Shown: positions 1-7,107, counted from the first letter of the stretch. The stretch: 13,865 nt of DNA from an uncultured Zetaproteobacteria bacterium (GCA_913056285.1 CAJXNE010000039.1:1-13865), one strand, 5' to 3'. Notes: generated by a model from the sequence alone, not told the origin. Translations and numbers: made by a program.

Positions 1-1
1 C

Positions 2-1069
2 GCGCCCGATGCATCCGATGCCGCAGGGCAAGTGGAGTTACTGACCATGCACGGCGCCAAAGGCTTGCAATGGGATACGGTTATTTTGCCGGGATTGGGG
101 CACAAGGGAACCAATGCCGATACGCCATTGCTGGCTTTCACCGAAGTGCCGGTCTGTGGTGGAGCTATGCCCCTGATGGCAGCCAAAGCCTCTACGCGCC
201 AGAAAGATGCCCTTTATTCGCTTGTAAATAAAATAGAAAACAATAAATATAATAATGAATTACAGCGTTTGCTTTATGTGGCTTGTACGCGTCCGGAAAC
301 AACACTTCACATGCTGGGCCATTTATCTGAAAGTAAGGGCGAAGCTGCAACAGGATCGTTGTTGCATTTGCTGTTGTCGAATGATGAAACATGCTTTGGC
401 GCACATTTATTCGATATTGACGCAGCCAATCCTATCGTTACGACCGGTCCGACAAGCCTGCAAAGGGTGGCAGGCGTTCCCGATATCGCGCCGCTTGAGC
501 CAACGAATCAAAGCGAATTGGAAACCGAATATATATGGGCGGGTGCGGCGGCTGCGCCTGTCGGTAATGCGGTGCATGCCGCGCTGCAATACGTTGCACA
601 GACAGGCATTGAATTTTGGGGTGATCATCACACTCGGGCGGCGCTAAAGCGAATGTCCCGCGTGCTGGTTGGCGATGGTCTGTCAGGCGTGATGCTCAAT
701 GGAGCTTTGGCGCGTTGTTCGGCTGGTTTGCAGCGCGTACTCAATAGTGAGAAAGGAAAATGGATACTATCGGGGCGCCATCAGCAGGCGCATCAAGAAT
801 GGGCGCTGAGTTTGGAATATGATGATTACATTTCCCATCATGCCATTGATCGCAGCTTTATTGATACGGACGGTGTTCGTTGGATTATCGATTACAAAAC
901 CGCCACCCACGAAGGCGGCGATCTGGAAGCGTTTCTGGATATCGAAGTAGAACGGCATGCTATGCAATTGCATCGTTATCGTTCCATTCTGAGTCAACTG
1001 GAACCGAATCGGAAAATCAGAACTGCGCTATATTTTCCCATGCTGGATGCATGGAAAGAAGTTGCTTAG
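2..1069 (+). CDS. RecB/AddA-like UvrD helicase-nuclease, C-terminal part (5' end outside window)
   Basis: This is the C-terminal part of an ATP-dependent helicase-exonuclease that would process double-strand DNA ends for recombination. The frame is open from base 2, so the gene begins upstream. The GTG at 32 is only an internal codon, and the residue numbers here count from it. Helicase motif V-like MHGAKGLQWDTVILPG (residues 6-21) and motif VI-like LLYVACTRPE (80-89) belong to the UvrD superfamily 1 core. A PD-(D/E)XK nuclease of the RecB family follows: GNAVHAAL (178-185), then IDTDGVRWIIDYKTA (277-291) with the catalytic Asp and Lys, then QLHRYRSIL (312-320). Helicase plus C-terminal nuclease is the plan of AddA and RecB; the exact subfamily cannot be settled without the N-terminus. 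A partner AddB-like subunit, if any, would lie upstream. The next gene starts 88 nt downstream on the same strand. Confidence 0.88.
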   Translation, partial: APDASDAAGQVELLTMHGAKGLQWDTVILPGLGHKGTNADTPLLAFTEVPVCGGAMPLMAAKASTRQKDALYSLVNKIENNKYNNELQRLLYVACTRPETTLHMLGHLSESKGEAATGSLLHLLLSNDETCFGAHLFDIDAANPIVTTGPTSLQRVAGVPDIAPLEPTNQSELETEYIWAGAAAAPVGNAVHAALQYVAQTGIEFWGDHHTRAALKRMSRVLVGDGLSGVMLNGALARCSAGLQRVLNSEKGKWILSGRHQQAHQEWALSLEYDDYISHHAIDRSFIDTDGVRWIIDYKTATHEGGDLEAFLDIEVERHAMQLHRYRSILSQLEPNRKIRTALYFPMLDAWKEVA

Positions 1070-1080
1070 CTTAGCCTGCT

Positions 1081-1136
1081 ATGTTCTAACGCGCATGATT
1101 TTTTTATGTTAACGCGCATGGATATTTCATGTTAAT
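1081..1136 (+). repeat. Degenerate short tandem repeat upstream of the PilZ gene
   Basis: Two imperfect units, 1081-1105 and 1106-1128, both begin ATGTT, share the core AACGCGCATG and end in a T-rich tail. A third partial copy (ATGTTAAT, 1129-1136) follows. This fills most of the spacer between the helicase-nuclease stop and the PilZ start. No function is evident; it could be replication slippage or a pair of half-sites for a regulator. Confidence 0.5.
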
Positions 1137-1157
1137 CAAGCCAACAGGATCAAGACG

Positions 1158-2186
1158 ATGCCGGATCAGAAAACCATGCAGAAACAAATCATCGATTTAC
1201 TTAAACAGGACTTGTCTGTTGTCGGCGATTTGCATCTCAAACGCATAGCTGCCGTGATCCTGGGTGAGCAGGTTGATTGCTCCATGGATACATTGGCATC
1301 TGAATTGTTCAAATCAAATATCGCGGTTGGAAAAATTCTTGCTGCATTGCTGCGCTGTGAATGGCAGAGCGTTCAGCATCTGATTGCGAATTCTCAGCCC
1401 GATAACATCCGTCAACAGGTGCAACAGTTTTCAACTTGTATAGAGCGATTCAATGGTTTGCAGGAAGCAGTCGTGAATGCTGCAGATAGAAGTTGGCAGC
1501 AGACGATTGATCTGGAGCGTAAATCCCGGATTTTGGCGGAATGCAAAGCGGCCTGGCTTGAGGCCGGTACGGTTCACTTTCACAATTATTTTAACGAGGT
1601 GCCAGTCACAGCAAAAGTTCCCTTTGTCAGTTTCGACGGTGAACGTCAATTGCATGTTAAAGCGACAGAAGAATTGGGTCGGGTGTTTTCTGCTGCCATG
1701 GCACCGACAGATGCACTGATTTCCAGTCCGGATCGTAAATATAATCTGCTTGTCAGAAGCTTTCAGTGTAAACGTATGGCATTGAGCCTGTCGATCATTG
1801 ACGTTGTGCCAGCCTGCCAGGAAAACCGTAGCGAAGTGCGTGTTCAATTGGATAAGCCGACGACTGTCCGCTATGCCGGTTCGCGCCAACAGGGTGAAGC
1901 GATACTGGTCGATCTTTCATGCACGGGCATGGGGTTAATGCTAGAGGCCGGAGCGCAGATTCGGACTGGTGATATGATTGACTGTACCTTCAAACGGGGT
2001 GCATTGCTGACATTAAAAGATACCCGGGTGTGCTGGACGAAAAAAATGGAAACAGGAGTACGTGCCGGAGTTAAACTACAGACCGATGCCGGCCAGCGGG
2101 ATGCAATCTATAAAATCCTGTTTTTGCTACAGCAACATATTGCCGGGCGTATTCACCAACTGGGCAAACCGACCTGGATGAAATAA
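1158..2186 (+). CDS. PilZ domain protein with unrecognised N-terminal region
   Basis: A 342-residue predicted cytoplasmic protein with a C-terminal PilZ domain (about residues 222-330). Both parts of the c-di-GMP-binding signature are present: RSEVR (224-228, RxxxR) and DLSCTG (252-257, DxSxxG), followed by the usual beta-barrel pattern ending in a short helix. It is therefore expected to bind the second messenger, unlike degenerate PilZ proteins. Residues 1-220 are mainly helical and match no family I recognise; they may be an output or partner-binding module. No transmembrane segment or signal peptide is visible. The ATG at 1158 is supported by an AGGA element about 8 nt upstream. No cyclase or phosphodiesterase gene is nearby, so the signalling partner is unknown. 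The downstream typA gene is convergent. Confidence 0.85.
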   Translation: MPDQKTMQKQIIDLLKQDLSVVGDLHLKRIAAVILGEQVDCSMDTLASELFKSNIAVGKILAALLRCEWQSVQHLIANSQPDNIRQQVQQFSTCIERFNGLQEAVVNAADRSWQQTIDLERKSRILAECKAAWLEAGTVHFHNYFNEVPVTAKVPFVSFDGERQLHVKATEELGRVFSAAMAPTDALISSPDRKYNLLVRSFQCKRMALSLSIIDVVPACQENRSEVRVQLDKPTTVRYAGSRQQGEAILVDLSCTGMGLMLEAGAQIRTGDMIDCTFKRGALLTLKDTRVCWTKKMETGVRAGVKLQTDAGQRDAIYKILFLLQQHIAGRIHQLGKPTWMK

Positions 2187-2202
2187 ACCCGTCAGGAAAA
2201 AA

Positions 2203-2327
2203 ACCACGAAGGGCACGAAAAAAAATCTTTAAATTCGGCTGCAGGCATCAATTGAATCGGCAGGTCTTACCCAAAGCTATTTTAGCTGACAATGCTTTGC
2301 CTTCGTGTTCTTCGTGCCCTTCGTGGT
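2203..2327. repeat. 125-bp segment bounded by 17-bp perfect inverted repeats
   Basis: ACCACGAAGGGCACGAA at 2203-2219 is the exact reverse complement of 2311-2327. The right arm extends leftwards as three 9-bp units (CTTCGTGTT, CTTCGTGCC, CTTCGTGGT; 2301-2327). The interior has no ORF and contains a small hairpin (AGCTA-TTT-TAGCT, 2275-2287). It lies between the convergent PilZ and typA genes. The CCACGAA-N-CACGAA type of word is, from memory, a common dispersed intergenic repeat in environmental proteobacteria. Whether this copy terminates transcription is not shown: no T-tract follows a compact stem. Confidence 0.7.
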
Positions 2328-2343
2328 GAATAGCGTCTACTGT

Positions 2344-4164
2344 TTATTTTTTTGTCTTTGGGGTGGCGCGTTTGCGTTCGTGCTCTTTCAGGAAGCGCTT
2401 GCGCAGGCGAATGGAAGTTGGTGTGATTTCCACCAACTCATCATCAGCAATGAATTCAATGGCGCGTTCCAGACTCAGGTTCAATGGTGTGACCAGATCA
2501 ATGGCGTCATCTTTACCTGAAGAGCGGACATTGGTGAGTTTCTTTTCCCGAATCGGATTAACGGTCATATCCGCATCGCGGTTGTTGATGCCGATAATCA
2601 TGCCTTCATAAACCTTGGTGTTAGCGCCAATGAACATCTTGCCGCGCTCCTGCAATTTCCACAGTGCAAATGCAACTGATTCGCCATCTTCCATGGAAAT
2701 CAATACGCCGTTGACGCGTCCGCCAGGCAGTGCGCCGATATACGGGCCGTATTCGTGGAATACATGATGCAGAATACCGGTGCCGCGCGTATCGGTCAGG
2801 AATTCAGATGTGTAACCAATCAAGCCACGGGTAGGGCACATGAACTCGATGCGGGTGGAACCATCGGCATTGGGTTGCATATGGGTCATTTCCGCGCCGC
2901 GTTTGCCCAGCTTTTCAATCACAGCACCCTGAAATTCAGCTTCTACATCTACCGTCACGTTCTCATACGGTTCCTGTTTCACGCCGTCTATTTCGCGCAC
3001 AATGACAGTCGGACGTGAAACGGCCATTTCAAAGCCTTCGCGGCGCATATTTTCCAACAAAATGCCAATATGCAATTCACCGCGACCAGAGACTTTATAA
3101 ATATCAGCCTGATCGGTTTCTTCCACGCGCATGGCCACATTGGTACGGATTTCGCGCATCAGACGATCACGAATCTGGCGTGTGGTGATAAACTTGCCTT
3201 CGGTGCCAGCCAATGGTGAATTGTTGACATGCAATTCCATGGTCAGCGTCGGTTCGTCCACATGGATGACCGGCAACGCAATCGGGTTTTCCTTATCGGC
3301 GATGGTTTCACCGATGTTGATCTTTTCAATGCCGGCCGCAGCGATAATATCGCCGGCTTCCGCCTCATTGATTTCAACACGATCCAGCCCCTGGAAGCCC
3401 AGCAGTTTGGAGATTTTGAAATTATCTGTGGATGAGTCGGCATGGATGACTGTGATATCCTGACCGACCTTAATGCGGCCATTGGCCATGCGACCGATTA
3501 CGATGCGGCCAATATAATCATCCCAGTCCAGCGTGGTCGCCAGCATTTGCAACGGCGCATCGGCATCGCCAACAGGCGGCTGTACGTGTTCGAGAATGGT
3601 TTCAAACAGACAGGTCAGGTTGTCGGATTCTTCCGATAAATCGAGCATGCCGTAGCCGTTCTTTGCCGAGGCGTAAACCACTGGGAAATCCAGCTGTTCG
3701 TCGGTTGCGCCGAGCGAAGCGAACAGATCGAAAGTGAGGTCGACGACATTGTCCGGATCAGAGCCTTCACGGTCGATTTTATTAACCACGACGATCGGCT
3801 TCAAACCAAGAGACAGGGCTTTGGAGGTCACAAATTTGGTTTGAGGCATCGGGCCTTCGCGGGCATCCACTAACAGCACCACGCCATCGACCATGTTCAG
3901 GATGCGTTCCACTTCGCCGCCGAAGTCGGCATGGCCGGGGGTGTCGATGATGTTGATATGGGTGTCGCCATATTGAATGGCGGTGTTCTTGGCCAGAATG
4001 GTAATGCCGCGTTCTTTTTCCAGATCGTTGGAATCCATCACGCGCGTTTCGACATCGGCGCGAGAATCTAATGTGCCTGACTGCTTGAGCAGTTCATCGA
4101 CCAGAGTGGTTTTGCCATGGTCAACGTGGGCGATGATGGCGATATTGCGCAATTTGCGGGACAT
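2344..4164 (-). CDS. typA: Ribosome-associated translational GTPase BipA/TypA
   Basis: A 606-residue GTPase of the EF-G/LepA class that binds the 70S ribosome and supports ribosome assembly and growth under stress such as cold. All G motifs are intact: AHVDHGKT (12-19, G1), RGIT (52-55, G2), DTPGH (74-78, G3), NKID (128-131, G4) and SAK (166-168, G5). They are followed by the beta-barrel domain II, EF-G-like domains and the Lys/Arg-rich C-terminal tail typical of BipA. The length matches the family (about 607 in E. coli). The frame is open 249 nt further upstream, but the ATG at 4164 is chosen because the family N-terminus (MSRKLRNIAIIAHVDHGKTT) starts here and GAGG lies about 9 nt upstream; the upstream extension has no family similarity. 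It is a single-gene unit, convergent with the PilZ gene and divergent from the DUF167 gene. Confidence 0.97.
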   Translation of the reverse strand: MSRKLRNIAIIAHVDHGKTTLVDELLKQSGTLDSRADVETRVMDSNDLEKERGITILAKNTAIQYGDTHINIIDTPGHADFGGEVERILNMVDGVVLLVDAREGPMPQTKFVTSKALSLGLKPIVVVNKIDREGSDPDNVVDLTFDLFASLGATDEQLDFPVVYASAKNGYGMLDLSEESDNLTCLFETILEHVQPPVGDADAPLQMLATTLDWDDYIGRIVIGRMANGRIKVGQDITVIHADSSTDNFKISKLLGFQGLDRVEINEAEAGDIIAAAGIEKINIGETIADKENPIALPVIHVDEPTLTMELHVNNSPLAGTEGKFITTRQIRDRLMREIRTNVAMRVEETDQADIYKVSGRGELHIGILLENMRREGFEMAVSRPTVIVREIDGVKQEPYENVTVDVEAEFQGAVIEKLGKRGAEMTHMQPNADGSTRIEFMCPTRGLIGYTSEFLTDTRGTGILHHVFHEYGPYIGALPGGRVNGVLISMEDGESVAFALWKLQERGKMFIGANTKVYEGMIIGINNRDADMTVNPIREKKLTNVRSSGKDDAIDLVTPLNLSLERAIEFIADDELVEITPTSIRLRKRFLKEHERKRATPKTKK

Positions 4165-4386
4165 GATGTTACCTCGAATTAAAAGTGGCGCGCATAGTAG
4201 CGGTTCACAGCTCAGATGAAAGGAATATATGGAAGCAGTCAAAATCGTTATCCACGAATGAACACGAATTTCAGGTTTGTGATGTGCAAAGAGTATTTGC
4301 TTCCGGAACGAATTCATGGTCTGTTTCGGGAGTGCCGAAGTCAGATGGTTATAACTGTAAGTCGGCCAGTATGGGAATACATAATT
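4165..4386. other. Intergenic region upstream of typA
   Basis: About 220 nt with no convincing gene. It must hold the typA promoter on the minus strand, but no good -35/-10 pair was found; a TACTAT hexamer on the minus strand near 4195-4200 is a weak -10 candidate. It also contains the CCACGAA-type repeat listed separately. The 71-residue plus-strand frame starting at 4185 runs through this repeat and looks non-coding. Confidence 0.4.
4250..4270. repeat. Single CCACGAA-type dispersed repeat word
   Basis: ATCCACGAATGAACACGAAT is a two-unit version (9-bp period) of the word that forms the inverted repeat at 2203-2327: both read CCACGAA, two or three bases, then CACGAA. It lies upstream of typA on the minus strand. 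It appears to be a solo arm with no inverted partner nearby. Confidence 0.5.
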
Positions 4387-4542
4387 TGATGAAGTCGTAA
4401 AAAGTCCATCCATGGCCTTTTTACTTCACGGAAAGAGAAAAGTGCGATTTTCACTTTCCTAACAAATCAACAACTTGCGTTGCAAGCCATTGATTTGCGC
4501 GCCCGTCCATGGGCGCAATGATGACTTCTTACGAAGTCATCA
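4387..4542. repeat. 156-bp MITE-like element of five consecutive hairpins
   Basis: The ends form 20-bp terminal inverted repeats with 17 of 20 matches (4387-4406 against 4523-4542). Almost every base can be placed in one of five stem-loops. H1 is GTAAAAAG/CTTTTTAC (4397-4404/4417-4424), extended outward by GAAG/CTTC. H2 is GGAAAG-A-GAAAA paired with TTTTC-A-CTTTCC (4430-4441/4448-4459). H3 is CAAATCAA/TTGATTTG (4463-4470/4490-4497) with an inner CTTGC/GCAAG. H4 is GCGCCC/GGGCGC (4499-4504/4511-4516). H5 is an 11-bp perfect stem with loop TTAC (4518-4528/4533-4543). No ORF or obvious target-site duplication was seen. It ends 9 nt before the ribosome binding site of the DUF167 gene. It could be a non-autonomous mobile element, a REP/ERIC-like repeat, or a structured leader RNA. 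Confidence 0.65.
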
Positions 4543-4566
4543 TACTTTCTTCAAGAGGGGAAAATC

Positions 4567-4881
4567 ATGGCTAGCCAACGTATGAAAATGAACACTTTTT
4601 ACGCATGGGATGGTGATGTGCTGATTCTCAATCTGCTGGGGACGCCCAATGCCAAAACTGATAAACTCGGAAAACCCAAAGGGAATCAGCTGAAAATCAA
4701 CGTGGCAGCCAAGCCTCGCGGCGGCCGGGCAACCGATCATATGGTGAAGTTTCTGACCAAGGAATTTGGTGTCAAGGCATGTGATATCGAGGTGGTTTTT
4801 GGCCGTATGAATGTGAATAAACAGATTCGTGTAAGCAAACCGACAAAGCTGCCATCGGTTATTCCAGCCGCTAACTCGTAG
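4567..4881 (+). CDS. DUF167 (YggU-like) small protein
   Basis: A 104-residue protein of the DUF167/YggU family, small alpha/beta proteins of unknown biochemical function found from bacteria to eukaryotes. The family core is visible at residues 41-90: LKINVAAKPRGGRATDHMVK, then FLTKEFGV, then DIEVVFG and KQIRV. The Gly-rich basic turn and the helix after it are the conserved surface. The length is close to E. coli YggU (about 96). The ATG at 4567 has a strong AGAGGGG site about 7 nt upstream. The C-terminal tail (KPTKLPSVIPAANS) is a short non-conserved extension. It stands alone on the plus strand, directly downstream of the hairpin element, and is convergent with the methyltransferase gene. 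Confidence 0.88.
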   Translation: MASQRMKMNTFYAWDGDVLILNLLGTPNAKTDKLGKPKGNQLKINVAAKPRGGRATDHMVKFLTKEFGVKACDIEVVFGRMNVNKQIRVSKPTKLPSVIPAANS

Positions 4882-4954
4882 GCTGATTGACGCTGGTTCC
4901 TTTACGCGCATAGGCTTTTTCCACCCTGTGGCATGAAGCATTAGCACAGGTCGA

Positions 4955-4984
4955 AAACAACCATGCAGACCGCGTTGGTTGTTT
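4955..4984. terminator. Bidirectional hairpin between convergent genes
   Basis: AAACAACCA (4955-4963) pairs with TGGTTGTTT (4976-4984), a 9-bp perfect stem with a 12-nt loop. On the minus strand the stem ends in TTTT, and on the plus strand in TTT. It lies between the DUF167 stop and the methyltransferase stop, so it can end transcription from both sides. The loop is rather long for a strong intrinsic terminator. Confidence 0.55.
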
Positions 4985-5008
4985 CATATTAAACATCAAC
5001 TGTGAGCG

Positions 5009-5617
5009 CTAACTGCGCATATATATGGTGAAATCATTATCCAGATAGTCATCACGAAGACTTGAATCCGGGGCAATGGATTGGCAAAAGTGGAGCATTT
5101 GAAGTGGTTCATGGGCGATCAGGTCACCGAGTAATTTCGGGTCGATCTTGCGCGCGTCGAGCATGTTGAAGGCAACGCCCTTGCGGCATAATCTGAACAT
5201 TTGGGTCAATGCCCGTCTTTCATATCCGCCTTTGTCATGCAACTGCCAGTTCAGTGTGCCCGAGAGCATCACCCAGTCGAAAGACTGGTCGGCAAAATTA
5301 AAATCAAACAAATCGCCGCACAGCAGGTTCAAATTTGGATTCAGCTGTTGCCCCTGCGCAAGGATCTCCGGTGACAAATCAATGCCGGTGTAATCGATTA
5401 CAGTTCCTGCGCCGTGAATAAAGCCGGCCAAATCGGCAAAGCCACAACCGACATCAAGCAGGGAGTCGCCGCAGGCAATGCCTATATCGGTCAGAACGCG
5501 AAATCGCGTTTTCTGTATGCCGCGTGTGGACCAGAACAGGGTGTCGGGTTTGTAACCGTGGGTGGCGAAACTGGCACGGTGAATGGCAGTCAGTCGTTTT
5601 CTGGTGTCTGGATTCAC
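5009..5617 (-). CDS. Class I SAM-dependent methyltransferase
   Basis: A 202-residue predicted cytosolic methyltransferase; the substrate is unknown. The Rossmann-type SAM site is clear: motif I LLDVGCGFADL (53-63), the acidic end of beta-2 in YTGIDLSPEIL (76-86), and CGDLFDF (100-106) followed by SFDWVMLSGTLNW (112-124, post-motif region). The start is taken as GTG at 5617, which overlaps the TGA of the upstream TRIC-family gene (GTGA); no ATG or GTG gives a better fit. The frame stays open upstream to 5977, but that part is an Arg/Cys-rich shadow of the neighbouring gene. The overlap implies translational coupling and one transcript. No specific subfamily (Trm, Ubi, Rlm) could be assigned. 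Confidence 0.85.
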   Translation of the reverse strand: MNPDTRKRLTAIHRASFATHGYKPDTLFWSTRGIQKTRFRVLTDIGIACGDSLLDVGCGFADLAGFIHGAGTVIDYTGIDLSPEILAQGQQLNPNLNLLCGDLFDFNFADQSFDWVMLSGTLNWQLHDKGGYERRALTQMFRLCRKGVAFNMLDARKIDPKLLGDLIAHEPLQMLHFCQSIAPDSSLRDDYLDNDFTIYMRS

Positions 5618-6237
5618 GCCTGCGGCAACTGGATATTGCAGCGCCAGGCCAGCAACCGGGCGGCGATCGTGACACCGACCACGCCCCATATCGTTAGTGA
5701 TGCGGGGGCATGCAGGAATCCCGACAATAAAAAACACAAAGCGCCGAGCAAAGAGGCGGAGGCATAGATTTCTTTCTTGAGAATAAACGGAATTTCGGCC
5801 ACCAGCATGGCGCGCAAAGCACCGCCACCGGTTGCTGTCAGCATGGCAATAAACACGATGCCGAGGTTGCCGAGTCCTGCCTGCATGGCGACTTGCGCGC
5901 CAACCAGTGTAAATCCACCAAGTCCGATCGCATCGAACACGATCAGCCACCACTCCTGTTCGCGGATATGCCTGCACCAGATAAAGGCAATGATGGCTGT
6001 GACGATGGCGATCATCAGGTAAATTTCATCAACAAAAGCAGTCGGGGGATGTCGACCAATCAAGGCATCGCGCATCATGCCGCCGCCGAGTGCCGTGACA
6101 ATGGCAAGCACGATAGCGCCCATCAGATCAAGTTTTTTGGTCAGCGCGCGCAGCGCTCCGGTCAGCGCGAAAACAGCCGTGCCGAACAGATCAAGCAGGT
6201 GGATTGAAAGCGGCAGTTGTAGCGGGGCATTTATCAT
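5614..6237 (-). CDS. UPF0126/TRIC-type inner membrane protein
   Basis: A 207-residue integral membrane protein with about seven hydrophobic segments. It carries the internal repeat of the UPF0126 family (bacterial relatives of TRIC cation channels; E. coli YicG, about 205 residues). The two repeat halves show FALTGALRA (23-31) with GGGMMRDALIG (51-61), and GLGGFTLVGA (105-114) with TGGGALRAML (136-145). Prokaryotic TRIC proteins form trimeric monovalent cation channels; that this one does so is inferred. An in-frame ATG also exists at 6264, but it lies inside the perfect hairpin after map, so ATG 6237 is preferred and gives the family length. Neither start has a strong Shine-Dalgarno site. 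It is followed by the overlapping methyltransferase gene. Confidence 0.88.
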   Translation of the reverse strand: MINAPLQLPLSIHLLDLFGTAVFALTGALRALTKKLDLMGAIVLAIVTALGGGMMRDALIGRHPPTAFVDEIYLMIAIVTAIIAFIWCRHIREQEWWLIVFDAIGLGGFTLVGAQVAMQAGLGNLGIVFIAMLTATGGGALRAMLVAEIPFILKKEIYASASLLGALCFLLSGFLHAPASLTIWGVVGVTIAARLLAWRCNIQLPQA

Positions 6238-6260
6238 GAGGGTTCTAGGATAATATGAAT

Positions 6261-6295
6261 GCATTGAATCAGTGCATTAGTCACTGATTCAATGC
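6261..6295. terminator. Perfect 14-bp hairpin between map and the TRIC-family gene
   Basis: GCATTGAATCAGTG (6261-6274) pairs exactly with 6282-6295, leaving a 7-nt loop. It lies 9 nt after the map stop on the minus strand. No T-tract follows on either strand, so it may be a pause or partial terminator, or an mRNA-stabilising stem between map and the downstream pair. Confidence 0.5.
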
Positions 6296-6304
6296 GTCTC
6301 TGGA

Positions 6305-7057
6305 TTACTTACTTGGAATAGTTAGCACTTCGCAGCCGGTGTCCGTGACGACGAGGGTGTGCTCGAATTGGGCCGACAGGGATTTATCGCGGGTGACGAC
6401 GGTCCAGCGATCGCCCAGCAGTTTTACGCCTGCCTTGCCGATATTCACCATCGGTTCGATGGTAAAAACCATGCCTTTTTTCAATGCCATGCCGTGGCCG
6501 GACTTGCCATAGTGTAGTACTTGCGGGTCTTCGTGAAAGACGCGACCGATACCGTGGCCACAGTATTCTCGCACCACGGAACAGCGTTCGCCTTCCACAT
6601 AAGTTTGGATGGCGTGGCCGATATCGCCCAGCGTAGCACCTGGCTTGACAACGGAAATACCGATTTCCAATGCGCGCCGTGCTACTTCGGTGACTTTTCT
6701 GGCACGGATTTTCGGCTCGCCGACAAAGAAAGTTTTACTTGTATCGCCGTGCCAGCCATCGATGATTGTCGTGACATCGACATTGACGATATCGCCGTTC
6801 TTCAGCTTTTTATCGCCGGGGATGCCGTGGCAGACAACATGATTGACTGAGGTGCATACCGATTTCGGGAAACCATGATAATTCAGTGGCGCAGGGATGC
6901 CGCCAGCCTTGATCGTGAACTCATGCACCAGATCGTTGATTTCATCGGTGGTAATGCCCGCTTTAATATAGGGCTCAATCATTATCAGCGTATCGGCAGC
7001 ATGATGGCATGCCGGGCGCATCGCGTTGATATCCTGCGCTGTTTTAATTGTGACCAT
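6305..7057 (-). CDS. map: Methionine aminopeptidase type I
   Basis: A 250-residue cytosolic metalloenzyme that removes the initiator methionine from nascent proteins whose second residue is small. The five metal ligands of the pita-bread fold are present: Asp94 (VNVDVT), Asp105 (HGDTS), His168 (CGHGIG), Glu201 (TIEPM) and Glu232 (QFEHT). The substrate-site His77 (VCHGIPGD) and His175 (VFHED) are present too. There is no N-terminal zinc-finger extension, so it is the simple bacterial type Ia. The ATG at 7057 is preceded by GGGAG about 6 nt upstream. It is divergent from the sixA-like gene with an 89-nt spacer, and is not next to rpsB as in many bacteria. Confidence 0.97.
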   Translation of the reverse strand: MVTIKTAQDINAMRPACHHAADTLIMIEPYIKAGITTDEINDLVHEFTIKAGGIPAPLNYHGFPKSVCTSVNHVVCHGIPGDKKLKNGDIVNVDVTTIIDGWHGDTSKTFFVGEPKIRARKVTEVARRALEIGISVVKPGATLGDIGHAIQTYVEGERCSVVREYCGHGIGRVFHEDPQVLHYGKSGHGMALKKGMVFTIEPMVNIGKAGVKLLGDRWTVVTRDKSLSAQFEHTLVVTDTGCEVLTIPSK

Positions 7058-7077
7058 CTTGTCTCCCGATGTGAAAG

Positions 7078-7107
7078 TTGGAATCGGTCGGTATTCTGGC
7101 CTATTCT
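7078..7107 (+). promoter_or_regulatory. Possible sigma-70 promoter for the sixA-like gene
   Basis: TTGGAA (7078-7083) and TATTCT (7102-7107) are separated by 18 nt; each matches four of six consensus bases. It lies 39 nt before the start codon in the divergent map/sixA spacer. This is a consensus match only. Confidence 0.3.

Noticed and set aside
1431..1889. 152-residue minus-strand ORF inside the PilZ gene
   Set aside because: Entirely antisense to a gene with clear motifs; Cys/His/Arg-rich composition typical of shadow frames.
2203..2327. CRISPR-like array from the repeated CTTCGTG words
   Set aside because: The units are 9 bp, contiguous and lack spacers; no cas gene is present.
4185..4400. 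71-residue plus-strand ORF in the typA upstream gap
   Set aside because: It reads through the CCACGAA-type repeat and the start of the hairpin element, without a convincing ribosome binding site or family.
4165..4413. N-terminal extension of typA to an ATG at 4413
   Set aside because: The extension has no BipA similarity and runs into the hairpin element; ATG 4164 has a ribosome binding site and the exact family N-terminus.
5618..5977. N-terminal extension of the methyltransferase to 5977
   Set aside because: The extra 120 residues are Arg/Cys/His-rich and are the alternate-frame shadow of the TRIC-family gene, which has clear family motifs.
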